From contig JAPDRO010000005.1 in assembly GCA_030247885.1 (NCBI GenBank), positions 434,001 to 498,000 on the forward strand: a DNA stretch of 64,000 nt, written 5' to 3'. Under the pieces are notes generated by a model, which was not told where the DNA came from, searched no databases, and worked only from the letters and a program-made list of their open reading frames with translations. Positions 11,936-22,928 of the stretch are shown here, piece by piece (the first letter of the stretch is position 1; each line of letters starts with the position of its first letter). Origin of the DNA: Taxawa tesnikishii (nom. ined.) (Eukaryota; Ascomycota; Dothideomycetes; Dothideales). The position numbers and the translations under genes are program-made.

Positions 11936-12422
11936 ATTTGACCTTCTGTCTGTGTGGATATGAAAATTTGGATTCTACTATGTGGTCTCTACCACCATAA
12001 GAACCTGCACTGTCGCAGTTCCACACAGTCTATGATATCCTCGCGATCTGGGCAGCCAGGCTACCCGAAACACTGCAACTGCCCTTCTACCCAAGGGGTT
12101 TGCGTGCAGTTGTAGGTTGCCTGTGACTGCTCGTCACTTGTCTTTCGAACCGCTGCAAGAGGAAAGGTCCGGCGATGCTGCGAATCCGGGGACCGGGGTT
12201 GTTGTTTGTGGAGAAGACCTCGGCTTCCAAACCGCTCGACGTCATGATATCTCGTGTTCACTGCACGAAAGCAACATCTACTCCGCATTCAACTGCTCTC
12301 TTCAGGGCCATTTGTAACCCTGGACTAGCTTGAGAGAAGACCAAAGACCGGAACAGTGATACATATACTCGAATCAAACCTCGCAACCCTTGTCCGAGCA
12401 TCTGTCCCACGACTCAACCACC
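11936..12422. other. Intergenic, no gene recognised
   Basis: About 490 bases holding the 3' flank of the glycosyltransferase-like gene and presumably the promoter of the small repeat protein. No conserved frame seen. Confidence 0.5.
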
Positions 12423-12830
12423 ATGCCAGCAGTTCGTCCCTCCACTCCCTCCACTCCCTCCACTCCCTCCACTCCCTTCCCCCCGATTCTTGGAAACTAA
12501 TCAACCTGGCCGATCCAGGAAAAGAACCTCGTCAAGCCGCTCAAGGAAGTCGCCCAAGACGCCCAAAATCGCTCCCAGCTCGGCGACCCCGTCTCCCTCA
12601 AAGCCGAGACCTCCAAAGGCTCTCCCACGAACCAGGACAAGGGCGCCCAGGGCGGGCACAAGAGCTTGAAGCAGATCGCAGAGGAAAAGATGGAGAAGAA
12701 TCCGACTCAATTGGGTGATCCGGTCAGCTTGAAGGCGGAGACGAGTGATACTGAGCCCACGGAACAGGACCGGGGAGCGGCGGGCGCAGATCCGAGGAAG
12801 GACAACAAGAACACTAAGCCGAAGTTGTAG
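12423..12830 (+). CDS. Small hydrophilic protein with internal repeat, function unknown
   Basis: Proposed exons 12423..12431 and 12519..12830, giving 106 residues. Exon 2 is clear: a charged, Lys/Gln/Glu-rich protein containing two copies of a 13-residue block, QLGDPVSLKAETS, separated by about 40 residues. The first exon is inferred. ATG 12423 sits in a CCACCATG context. A 87-bp intron would run from a GTTCGT donor through a pyrimidine-rich tract and an ACTAAT branch site to CCAG; without splicing the ATG frame stops after 25 codons. The intron contains the 9-bp CCCTCCACT tandem repeat. The composition resembles stress-protective disordered proteins, but I do not recognise the family. The 9-nt first exon should be treated as uncertain. 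Confidence 0.6.
12438..12473 (+). repeat. Tandem repeat, 4 x 9 bp (CCCTCCACT) inside a predicted intron
   Basis: Four perfect copies forming most of the pyrimidine-rich part of the proposed 87-bp intron. Confidence 0.95.
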
Positions 12831-13249
12831 AGGAACGAGCGGCGCGGAAAGCAGGTGGGATGGGGGTGGGGGTTTGGTCTGGGATACTTTTTGGCTCATA
12901 CTCGGGTTCCTTCGGTCGCTCGGTGTGAGTGACAAGGGTAGCATAAGGAGAAGAGCTAGGTTACCTTCTTAGGAGCTATAACGTCGTTGCGAGATTCTCT
13001 AACAGTCTATGAGCACTTTATCTAGAGTTCTCTTCCTATTTTCGTTCTGTTCTCTAGCATGCTATGTGTTGTTTGTTTCGCTCATAACCTTGTATTCCAT
13101 GGTGGCGCACATGAAGGATCGTATCACCTGGAGACTGACGTGAAATCAAGAACGCAATCGCCATCGCGCGACACCAAATGAACATAGCACTGCATACTAA
13201 AGGCAAATTGCGGCTTTCCAGAGTCCAACTGCTCCCTCCATATCCCCCT
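12831..13249. other. Convergent 3' intergenic region
   Basis: About 420 bases between two convergent genes, the small repeat protein and the amino-acid permease. No gene seen. Confidence 0.6.
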
Positions 13250-15656
13250 CTATGAGCCAAAGATGACATTGAACCACTTATCAACGGCATTCCTGCACAT
13301 GCGTCAGCTTATTACAAAAGCCCAGATCATCAAACGTCACCCGGTAGACTTACTTCGGCGGCGCAGGCACAAAGTTCGCCGTGTACTCCTCGATCTCCTC
13401 CACCTCCCCCTCAAGTCGACCTCATCCGGTTTCTTCCACTTGGTCCTCTTCGCGATCTTCCAACCCACAAACAGCACCGGAAACACGCCAATCATCGTAT
13501 AACTGAACAAGAAGGTCGGCACGTCCCAATTGCCGGGCAGGAAAACCGTGTACCCGCCCACAAACGCCATGACCGTGGTGCCGACGAGTCCGTACCAGGC
13601 GGCGTAAGGCTGGAGGCGGCCCTTGTAGGGAAGAGAGTCGCGCGAGACACCCTGGACGTGACAGGCGCGGTAGAAGGCGAGGAAGGTGTAGCACATGACG
13701 GCGAAGTTGATGAGTTGGGACGCGGTGACCAGGTTCACGAACCAGGCGAGCACGGTGCCGGCGCTGTTGTTGACCTGCAGAAAGCTGAGGAGGGAGATCA
13801 AGAGCACGACGCCCACGCAGTATACCGGCACGCCGTTGCGGGTCGTGCGGGTGAGGATGCGAGGGGCTTTGCCTTCGAGCGCGAGCCCGAAAGGGAGCGC
13901 GAAGCGCAGTAGACGTAGCTGTTGCCCGCAGAGAAGGCTGATGCCAGGACCAGCGCGTTGACGATGTGAGGAAGGCCACCGATTCGGAGTCTTTCCATGG
14001 CCACGACGTAGGGCGATGCGGCGGCACCGGGAAGGGAGGAGGCGAAAGCTGCAGTCAGTTCGGGCGAGTCGTGGGGGACGAGGATGCCGACGCAAAGAGC
14101 GCCGAGCATGAAGAAGGTGGTCAGGCGGTAGAAGACCGCATTGTACGCCTTAGGCATCACCACGCGTGGGTTCTCTGCTTCGCCGGCAGCCATGGAGACG
14201 TAGTCGGGTCCGGCTATGGTGAAGGAAGCTTGTATTAAGCACTGCAGAAACCCAAGGAAGCGACCTAGATCGCCCGTCTTGTACAGTTCCGCAAACGCCC
14301 CCGGGTTCTTCCAGTACCTGATGAGGTTCAGCACGTCTGTTAGGGTTATTGGATATTGTACGTACCGGAAGCCGAAGCGGTCACCTAGTGGGTTGCCACC
14401 GAGCATGGTGATGAAGGTGAAGATGATCAAGCCGACGATGAGCAAGACCTTGCCCAAGGCGCTGGATTCGATCGTTAGCCACTCATCATGTACCAAGAAC
14501 CACAGAACTCACCACCAGAATTCCGTCTCACCGTACCACTTGACGGCGAGAAGGTTGATCAGCCTGGCGTTACGGTCAGCTGGGCGCCATGAGTTGTCGG
14601 AAGGGACGAGCATACGCATAAAGCACAATGACGATCGCGATGATGCCACCTGCTGGAACGACATCGCTCCAGAAATGGATAATGACGTTGCAGGCAGTGA
14701 TTTCGAACGGCACCTGTGGCAGAGTGTCAATTCCTACAACAGGCCAGGTGCGACGTATGATGACACTAACCAGCATAGCTTCGAAGACGAAGAAGTTGTA
14801 GCCGGCGGCAACACCAAAGGCTTCATCGACATAGCGGCCGGCAAATCGAATAAAGGGCGAAGAAATTGGTAAGTAAGTCACCATCTCAGCCATACCTGCA
14901 ATTCAATGTATGCATGTCAGTGCGTCTGCAGCAGGGATAGGCGCTGTGGGCGGGGAACTTGAATGGAAGGAGGCGCTCTGGTCGACGTTTGCTCTCGGTC
15001 TTTTGCTTTCTGTCGGGACGGCTGCGTTGGGGCACATGCAACATCCGGTCGAGGCACGGTAAAAGAAAACAGCAGGATACTGGGGAGAACAAAGAAAGGG
15101 AAGGGTTCATACTGATGGTTACTGCAAGGATGAATGAACACCTGCATCACAAAACCCCCAAAGTCAGAAAATACTGCATTCCACTACGTCTCCAATGTCA
15201 CCTCCGTGTGATAGCCGCAACTTGAACGCTTCTACCTGCTTTGTGTTAGAGGAGGCGTGTAGGAACTCACCAGATCGTAAAGGCCAGGAACAAGCTTCCA
15301 GGGCCCCCGTTGAGCAAGCCCTGGCCGATCGAGACATAGAGGGCCGTACCAATTGTGCCCTGTTCAAACCGTGTTAGACCCTGATTGCTTTCAGTCCCTT
15401 CGTTCTTGGGGATGAATCTTACTCCAATACCAATGAGCTGAATGTGTCTGGGCTTGAGCCTGCGGTGCGTCGTATCCTGGACGACCTCGACAGACCCAGC
15501 GTCAGCGGTTTCCTCTTCGCCGCTGTAGTGCGGAAGCTCGACGCCTTTCTCGCCATCGTGGACTCCGGTTTTGGTTCCGTGTTTAGAGGCGCGTTGAGAC
15601 GCGGTGGTCATGTCCAGACTCGAGTTCCGAACTGCGTTGGTTTTGAAGGAAGACAT
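13250..15656 (-). CDS. Amino-acid permease (APC superfamily, fungal AAT type); two frame breaks
   Basis: A plasma-membrane amino-acid/proton symporter. Eight exons: complement(15423..15656), (15271..15359), (15113..15141), (14771..14895), (14616..14713), (14513..14563), (13354..14461) and (13250..13292). The spliced N terminus reads the family hallmark RHIQLIGIGGTIGTALYVSIG, followed by MAEMVTYLPISSPFIRFAGRY and later FTIAGPDYVSMAAGE and SAFSAGNSYVYCASR. About 12 hydrophobic segments are visible. Exon 3 is only 29 nt, bounded by introns of 217 and 129 bp. Frame breaks occur at the A3 run 13890..13892 (coding T3, before FGLALEGKAP) and the C5 run 13406..13410 (coding G5, before EVEEIEEYTANF). 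Each needs one added base, after which the product is 592 residues. The substrate range is not predictable. Confidence 0.88.
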
Positions 15657-16623
15657 GACTGTTGCGATGCCTTGTGTCGTATGAAACGCTTCCCCGGGCG
15701 TCGAGGATACGTTCAAAAGAAGAATAGACACGATAGAACAAGGTCGCCTTCAGCGAACAGCTTTAAGCAAGAGAGAAAAGAACTCTGGGTCGAATTCCAT
15801 CAAACGGTCACTGGGAATATACACCAAGTCTTTCACCAATAGCCGGGCTTCGTGCTGAGCGTCAAAGTCAAGGAAACGCAGGACTGACAAAGGTCTGTCG
15901 CAGAAGCGGGCAAGCCTCGTAGGTTTAAGAAGAAGACGTGAGCTGAGCCAAGGTGAAGGAAGCAAAAGACGCGATGCCCAGCAGATCCAGGCGCGGGGGC
16001 GTAGGCCTGGGCCCCGCTGCGCGTCAAAACCAACCTTGCTCGTTATGCTCTGTATATTGCCCTCGTCGGGCAGGTTGTGTGGTACGGTCCTCGGTAATCA
16101 TGGAAAGCAAGCTAAACCTCGCCGGCTTCTCGGATATTTGCCCGTGTGCCGTCCCAAGGGCTCTCGCCGTCTAAAGAGCCAAGCGTACCGCACTGCTTGG
16201 TCCTACAGGTGGGTTAATGATCAGGTCGATCTCGTCGTGCGAGGCGTCCACGTCCTGCACTTGGCGCAGTTCTGCAGAAAGTCGACCGTTCCGCCAAGCG
16301 CATCCTCTGCCATCTCGTACCACCCAAGCCCTCGGCGTACAGCGTCGCCGAAGTCAGCAGACGGACAACCCGTCGAACAAGATCTCGAAGCAACCCCGAC
16401 GGCGACAAGGTGCCGTTGTGACAAGGAGCGGGAACCGAAACAGTTGTAGAGGTCCCGCAGGACTGGCAAATCAAATGTTCGAATGCAATGCTATCCACGG
16501 GGTATCCTCTAATCTATAATGCGAACAACGACGAACAGAAGATGAGAGTGCTGCTGACAGAGAGCTCTCAAAGAGGAAAAACAAGACCGAATCCAGAGTT
16601 CATGATGCGCCACACGACAGCAC
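15657..16623. other. Intergenic, no gene recognised
   Basis: About 970 bases between the permease start and the 3' end of the F-box gene. Open frames of 70-137 codons on both strands overlap one another around 16.0-16.5 kb and show no recognisable domain. Confidence 0.5.
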
Positions 16624-18072
16624 TCAACTGTCTGTCAGGATCCAGACGGCGTTTTGTTGGCTCGTCTTCACCTGCAGCTTGCACGTGAAGGCAGACGCCG
16701 CCCTATCCCCGTCCGCGCACGTCTCAAAACTAAGATTTCTGATCTCGCCCGTGATTTCTCCCAAGCACAGCGGAAGGCGATGGATCTTGTACGTTTGTTC
16801 CTGCATCTCTTCCATGTCCTCATAATCCACCTCTTCATCCTGGGGGCCTTGGCTTTGCTCCTTCAGCGCCAACGCAGCTTGTTGCTGACACGGCAAGCGG
16901 TAGACGAACACCTTGTTCGTCGGTTCTGAGCCAAATTTTGGTTCGGTGAGTGCCAGGAGTGTGTTATCGTCTGAGAGGGCATAGCCAGGGTATTGTTCCT
17001 GAGCAGATGGTAGACCGCTCCAAAGCCCTTCGGCACGTAATGTGTAGGGGTACGCGGACAGGAAACTTGGGAGGTCGGCAAGAACGACAGCGAAGCGTTC
17101 AGCGGTCTCGACGTGTCCATCGACGGTGCTGACTGGGACATGTCCGATGCAGTAGCTGGATGAAGCGCTTCCGCCGTGCTGCTGAGCAGCGAAGAGCCAA
17201 CCGTTCTCGAACGGACGCAGTAGTTTCACGCCCTGGAATTTCTTTCGCCCTCCCACCGGAGACCAAGTTCCCGAGGACCTCACTGTGGTGGTGCTGGAGT
17301 CGAAGAAGGTATGCCTCAGACCTTCCTTGCTCTTCCAGTGTCCCATATCCGGCGTCGTCTCCTTCGGAGTACCCAGGTATATAACTGCTCCCTTGTTGCT
17401 CAGCTGGACCCGGAGCAAGCTGTCGTTGTGCTCGAATGACAGTCCGGCTATAGAGTTGCCCGTTGCTGAATGGATGTCGGACGATACAGGCCAAGAGTTG
17501 CATTCGGATGCCAGGTCGTAGACGTGAACCATCCGGTCCTGCCCGACCGCGAGCAGGTTTCCGTCGGACGAGAGTGCCAGACTGAAATCTTTTCTTGACA
17601 TGGGCGAGAACCATGGCCCACCACCTACGGCGCGTCGCAGGTCATTGAGCGGACGTGCGGATATTACAGGACAGTCAGGCAGTGTCAAGTCGTGATGCGT
17701 GATCTGGCGCGCGTCTGCGTCCAGAGCGGCTGCGTGTCGGTTGTCCGGAGAGAGCACTACCTTGCTCTTGTCCATCGTATGCGTAGGGGCTAACTCCTCG
17801 CTCTTTGCGATACCCACGTGCATCCCCAGCATCAAGCTGTGCGCAGCCTCGTTATACAACGACAGCAGGCGCTCAGGAGCAAGTCTGGAGGACAAGGGTG
17901 AGGGTTCGATAGGCAGTCTGTGGAGCTGTTGCTTCAGGGTCACTGTGCTTGATGGCGATGGGGTCGACGCATGCCTCCACGAGCGGCATACCCTACGCGA
18001 CGCGTAGAAGGACTGGGGGTCGAGGAAGTCGAAGACGTGCTGCTGCAGTTCGATTGGGAGATCCAACGTCAT
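16624..18072 (-). CDS. F-box protein with WD40-like C-terminal region
   Basis: An intronless 482-residue protein. It begins with an F-box (about residues 3-32, LPIELQQHVFDFLDPQSF, then VCRSWR), which would bind Skp1 in an SCF ubiquitin ligase. The rest contains several blade-like repeats typical of beta-propellers: SPDNRHAAALDADAR, SSDGNLLAVGQDRMVHVYDL, SFEHNDSLLRVQLSNKGA and a later LSDDNTLLALTEPKFG followed by VFVYRL. The propeller presumably recruits a substrate; none can be named. An acidic stretch (DEEVDYEDMEE) lies near residue 420. No frame breaks. Confidence 0.8.
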   Translation of the reverse strand: MTLDLPIELQQHVFDFLDPQSFYASRRVCRSWRHASTPSPSSTVTLKQQLHRLPIEPSPLSSRLAPERLLSLYNEAAHSLMLGMHVGIAKSEELAPTHTMDKSKVVLSPDNRHAAALDADARQITHHDLTLPDCPVISARPLNDLRRAVGGGPWFSPMSRKDFSLALSSDGNLLAVGQDRMVHVYDLASECNSWPVSSDIHSATGNSIAGLSFEHNDSLLRVQLSNKGAVIYLGTPKETTPDMGHWKSKEGLRHTFFDSSTTTVRSSGTWSPVGGRKKFQGVKLLRPFENGWLFAAQQHGGSASSSYCIGHVPVSTVDGHVETAERFAVVLADLPSFLSAYPYTLRAEGLWSGLPSAQEQYPGYALSDDNTLLALTEPKFGSEPTNKVFVYRLPCQQQAALALKEQSQGPQDEEVDYEDMEEMQEQTYKIHRLPLCLGEITGEIRNLSFETCADGDRAASAFTCKLQVKTSQQNAVWILTDS

Positions 18073-18585
18073 GATGGTGGCTGGTCAGTAGTATGCCCCT
18101 GATGGCGTGACGGGCTGGACGATTGCACAGAAGGCCAAGGGTCAAGAAGTGTACATGTATATGTAAACATATATGTATATGTATGTCGCGATCAGGGAAA
18201 GGGTCTTTCTCTAAGCAGGTGGGTGTGGGCTCGAGCGGAAAGTATATAGAAGAATGTGAACCGTTGTGGGATGGCAAGAGCGAAACTTTCTGATGATGCC
18301 CGGACCGGACATGATTACGGGCATTGACATGTTGAGTCAACGGTCTGTTTTCTGTGTCGCGGATGCAGCGGAGGTCAAGCGATATAGACGCGAGCGGTGA
18401 CCCTCAAACTGACCGTGCGTGCGTGGCCAGCGCAAACACGACACGTTCGGTGGCAGCTTTGAAAGAGCTTCAGGTGAGTGAGATAAGACTGGCAACAGAA
18501 TGACGCGCTCGATCCACATAATGTCGCCCTGGTAAGTTGGCAGAGGTCAATCGTTCCGAGAAAATTTTAGAATGACGCCGGCGCC

Positions 18586-18603
18586 GGCGCCAGCGCTGGC
18601 GCC
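18586..18603. repeat. Perfect 18-bp GC-rich palindrome
   Basis: GGCGCC-AGCGCT-GGCGCC, each block itself palindromic, preceded by two more GCCGGC units. It lies about 500 bp upstream of the F-box start. It could be a dimeric regulator site or simply GC-rich sequence; no function is shown. Confidence 0.8.
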
Positions 18604-18730
18604 AGGGGTTCGCGAGCTTATATAACCTTTTGTACCGAGAAAACACCACCACACCAGACTCTAGTCCCACGAGCACAAGTGGACTGCTGAGCCGCAATCA
18701 CATGCGTGCTCACACTCGTGCTCATTGCCC

Positions 18731-18827
18731 ATGCTCATGCTCATGCTCATGCTCATGCTCATGCTCATGCTCATGACTCGTACTCAAGCTCACGCTCATG
18801 CTCATGCTCACGCTCATGCTCATGCTC
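18731..18827 (+). repeat. Hexanucleotide microsatellite (ATGCTC)n
   Basis: About seven near-perfect copies in 18731..18774 and about six more, with some CACGCT variants, in 18790..18827, separated by a short degenerate segment. Confidence 0.95.
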
Positions 18828-19396
18828 TACCGCCGTGATTCTATCGGCAGCACGTGTCGACGGCCGTCCCGTCTCGTAATCAAGCTGGCAAACCAACACT
18901 CGAATCCAATAGACGGACGATCCGTGTCTGGAACCGCCGCATCAACTTATATGCGTCTCTGGAATGTTGAGAAGACAGCTCCACCTACATACGTGATACA
19001 CTGGCAGAACGCGGGTGTATTTAGACCCGTACTCAATCTTCTTACCTACCACATTGCTCGGTCGCTTCCGGACGCTTGACACGGCAGACGGCCTCATCCA
19101 AGTGACATGGCCGATGCTGTACCCGACTTAACCGACACGCATTCATGTATTTCACCCAGGTAGAGATGCCAATCCATCACCTGCTCCAACATGTTTGTTC
19201 TGTCTTGCAATTGTATTCACACGACTGCATGTGACCATAAAGGCGTCTAACTAAGATATGATAGTACGGAGTATCCGACCTCGGGACTCACGAATCGAGC
19301 AGTCTCTCGCAACCCAGGATATAGCTTTTCCGTCCCGAACGCCCCGCTGACATGAAGCTGACGACCACAACCAGAAACCTCGTTCATCCCTCGTCT

Positions 19397-19425
19397 CACT
19401 CACTCACTCACTCACTCACTCACTC
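19397..19425 (+). repeat. Tetranucleotide microsatellite (ACTC)n
   Basis: Seven copies of a 4-bp unit just beyond the 3' end of the DHA1-type transporter. Confidence 0.95.
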
Positions 19426-19450
19426 CTCTACTTTCCACTCTTTCCACTTC

Positions 19451-21351
19451 TTATACTCGACGCTCGTGAGCGTCTCCTGCGAACGAGTCCCTAGTGTTCA
19501 CCCTGTCAATGTCATACGGGTTACCCTCATAACTCCTCGTCCTCTGCAGACCCCCGTTGTTCGTGTCCGCAGCGGTCTTGATCGTCTCAAACCGCGGCTC
19601 GTCGTCGGAGTGATTGTCAGACTGCGACTGCGACTCGATCTCCTTCTCCTTCTTCTCCTCGTGGCTTTCCGACTCGTATGAGTAGTCAAAGGCGGACTGC
19701 TCCTCTTCCTCCTGCTTCTCCTTGGACTCGCCGGCCTTTGCACCCTGCATCAAGCGGCGCATAAAGGCGTCGGACTGCGCGGCGAACTTGCACTTGGCGC
19801 GAATCCGCGCTCCGTACTTGTAGAAGAGGAACGGGAAAGGCACGCAGGCCAGAGCGAGGAATGCAGGGATTGTGGACGCCCAATGGATACCCAGGTTACT
19901 GTACATCTGGGTGGTGAACAAGGGAATGCGGCACCGAAGAGGGAACGCAGCACACTGTTTGCTGCAAGGACCGAGGCGGCGAAGATGGTGTACGAGTCGA
20001 TGAGGTAGTTCATGATGCTGAGGAACACCAACACCATACCGAACCCGAATGGAACGCCGGCAAGGATGCTGACGATCCAGTGGATGCTCGGGCTGTTGGT
20101 CCACGCGAACCAGAAGAGGCCCACGGGGATACAGATACCGCCGATGAGGCAGGGTGGAAGTCTGGACTCTGGAGGTGCGAATCCGTCGTGGGCTTCGTTG
20201 ATCTTGACGTAGCGCTTGTTGTCCCAGATCGAGTACGACACGGCCGCAAGCATACCGACAGCGATACCCATGAAGGCGAGCCCGCCGATGCCCTCGCTCC
20301 AGCCGCGGTTGACCTGGTAGACGATTGGGAAAGCGCCGAAGAGCATGTAAAGGGTGCCGTAGATGATGGCCATGTAGATGGAGAGCAAGAGGACGATAGG
20401 CTCGCGGAAGAGGAGGACCCACGGGCGCAGGAGAGAAGTTCTGAAAACCTCACCGAAGCTCTTCTTGCCTTGCTCGACGTCGCCCTGAGAGAGGTACACC
20501 TTGCCGGTCATCTGGGACAGCTTGGCTGCACGCTTACGGAGAAGCACTGGGGGTAGGTTTCCGGGATCAGGAACATGCCCAAGAGCCATAGAACGCCGGT
20601 AAAGATGGCCATGACGCCTTCAACCCAGCGCCAGCCTATAGATTCGCCCACGAAGCCTCCAACAATGGGTCCGAGGACGGGTCCCATGAAGGGAGCTGCA
20701 GCGAACAGCGACATGGCCAATCCACGCTCATCAGCGGCGAACATATCGGCAATGACACCTCCGGCGTTCTGCAAAGACAATTAGCATCTCGCCACACATG
20801 CAAATGCAGAGGGAAAAGACGTACCGTAAGTGGAGAGGAACCGAACGCGCCAGCGAAGAATCTCAGGATGATGAGCGTCTGGATGTTCTGGGACCCCGCA
20901 GCGCCCGCGTTGAAGGCCGTCAGGACTCCGTATGTGCCAATGTAAAGGACTTGTCTCCCAAAAGCTCGGACAGCGGCGCCCAGATCAAAGGTCCAATCGC
21001 AAAACCCAAGACGAACAAACTGATGCCAAGCGTGACCACCTCTTGACTGACCCTGAACGTGGACAGGATCTGGTCGACACCGCCGGAGAAGGCGCTGGAC
21101 ACGAAAGCGACGGCCAAGGTAGCGATTGCGACGAGGAAGGTGATGGACCACTTCTTCCACTCGGACCAGAGCATCGGGTTGCGCGGGTCGTTGTCGATCC
21201 AGGTTACCACGAACGGGTCCTCCTCTGTGCCAGCGCCCTTGTATTTCCAGTCCAGAATGTCCTGTGTTACGATGCCTTGTTCTGCTACCAACCTCCAGTG
21301 CGGTATGGATTTGCGAACGCCTTTTGGCTGGCCGGACTCGGCGTCGGCCAT
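19451..21351 (-). CDS. MFS transporter, DHA1 drug/polyamine H+ antiporter type; three frame breaks
   Basis: A 12-TM major-facilitator exporter of the fungal multidrug/polyamine group. Exons are complement(20825..21351) and (19451..20768), with a 56-bp intron (GTACGT..GCTAATT..GCAG). The N-terminal cytosolic region ends with [11 protein letters not shown]. Motif A is visible around [15 protein letters not shown], and antiporter motif C around [15 protein letters not shown] long C-terminal tail is rich in Glu, Ser and Lys. Frame breaks lie at the A4 run 20960..20963, the G5 run 20549..20553 and the G3 run 19922..19924. Each needs one added base and rejoins consecutive family motifs; the corrected length is 615 residues. 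The substrate is unknown. Confidence 0.87.
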
Positions 21352-22928
21352 TGTGGAGTGGAGTACTGCTGTGTGTTGAAGTGGAGCGCGGGCCTGTTGG
21401 AGCTGTGATGGTCGCTAACAGGGTCCTCTTCAATGGAATGCGGGGATTGAAGATGTCGAGACGGACCGCTGTCGAAGGAAATGTTGTTCTGTATCACAGT
21501 ATTCAGGTTGAGGAAGAGGAAAAGGAAAAGGGAGATGGAGCATATAAAGCCTCATGTCATGACAACACCCCACCACCATCGCCCCAAACGAGTCGCTCAA
21601 ACGCCCATCGGCCTCAAAGACGGCCGTGCCGCGGCTTCCTGAGTCTGCCATCGTACGGTAGCAGCGCCTCCGACAGCATTGTGCAGATCTTATGCGCGAT
21701 GGAATTCCATCATATCCCGCCTCTGCCAAGCCGTCGCCCTAGCTGATTGGACGGATCGCTCGGGATGCCTCGGTTAGTGCCGGCCCGGAGAGGAAGTCTC
21801 CGCGGATGCTGGATTGTGCAAGCCTCGAAACGCCTCCCGCAGCGGAAAAGTGGCAGCATCCGATTACCATCCGAGCGAACCACCTGCCCAGTGCAGCCGC
21901 TTAATCCAGCTTGGCGCTGCGAGTCGTCGGCTTTTACGGTCTTGAACCACCGTTGCTGTTACCGTTCGTGTTACGGCCTTAAAGATGGGGAGATTCGAAA
22001 ACGCTCAAAATGAACAAATTCCACCGTCGCAGACGCCTCTCGCCGGCCTGCCCGCCAGACAGACGAGGCCTAGCAACTGCTTGTGCAATGCACGGCTCGT
22101 GTCGGGACCGCTGTCCACCGTGGTTCAACACTTTTGTGAACAATTATATGTTGGCTGCCGGCCAAGTTCAACGCAGCAACGCCGAACTCCGTGCAAACGT
22201 ACGTGTATTGCTGACACGAATTCTCTATGCACAAAACATCTTCATGAGCCAGGATCGGCGCTGCTTCTACTCAGCCCCCAAAAACGCAGCCGGAGGACAA
22301 GATGACTTGGTAGTGTGTGAGGTAGTCAGTAGCGAGCAAGGACGTTTTGTCAGTGCATTCTTGGTTGAGCGGTGTTCCTCATCTGTATTGCCCATTCTTC
22401 TCCTTAGTGGTAAGACACTCCCGGTCATCGTCAAAAGAGTGAGATTGAGATGTTCGATGGCAAGACTGTCTTTGAGGGCGGAAGTGACCCCAGGACTAGT
22501 CCAAAGAGGTGAGAGTGAGAGTGAGAGGCCTAGGACGGCGCTCAAGAAACAGTATGTGGAAGAAGTTGTGGTCGGCGAAGACATCAAACATATATACACT
22601 GTCGAATCGATGCCCCAGTAACGGGTGTATTCCGCATTGCCGGTATCGGCACTCACATGAATGTACTTCGGTACAGAAGGTAGAGCGCTGCAGCATTCAG
22701 GACAACGTAGACACCGACGCGCGCCGGTGTCGTGCGGTACTACACGCATGTTAGCTGTTGTGCGCCGCGATCGCTCGGATTCTGTTTGCATTGTTCTCAA
22801 GTCACTTGAACTGACCAACCAACAGCAATCGCATAGCTGCAGCGACGCCACGCTTGGGCTCTGTAAACTGTACGTATACTGAGGGCGTGTCGTTGCGGTC
22901 GCCGTACGGTAACCGTCAGTCAGTCAGT
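21352..22928. other. Intergenic, no gene recognised
   Basis: About 1.6 kb. A 203-codon plus-strand frame at 22010..22621 overlaps a 194-codon minus-strand frame. Neither has recognisable motifs, and I treat both as chance. Confidence 0.5.

Larger units (their letters stand above)
18073..19450. other. Intergenic region rich in simple repeats
   Basis: About 1.4 kb without a recognised gene. It contains a TA-rich GTATATG-type stretch near 18151..18185, a perfect GC palindrome at 18586..18603, (CATGCT)n at 18731..18827 and (ACTC)n at 19397..19425. Confidence 0.6.

Noticed and set aside
22010-22621. 203-codon plus-strand open frame
   Set aside because: No recognisable motif, and a 194-codon minus-strand frame covers the same bases. 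It looks like chance.
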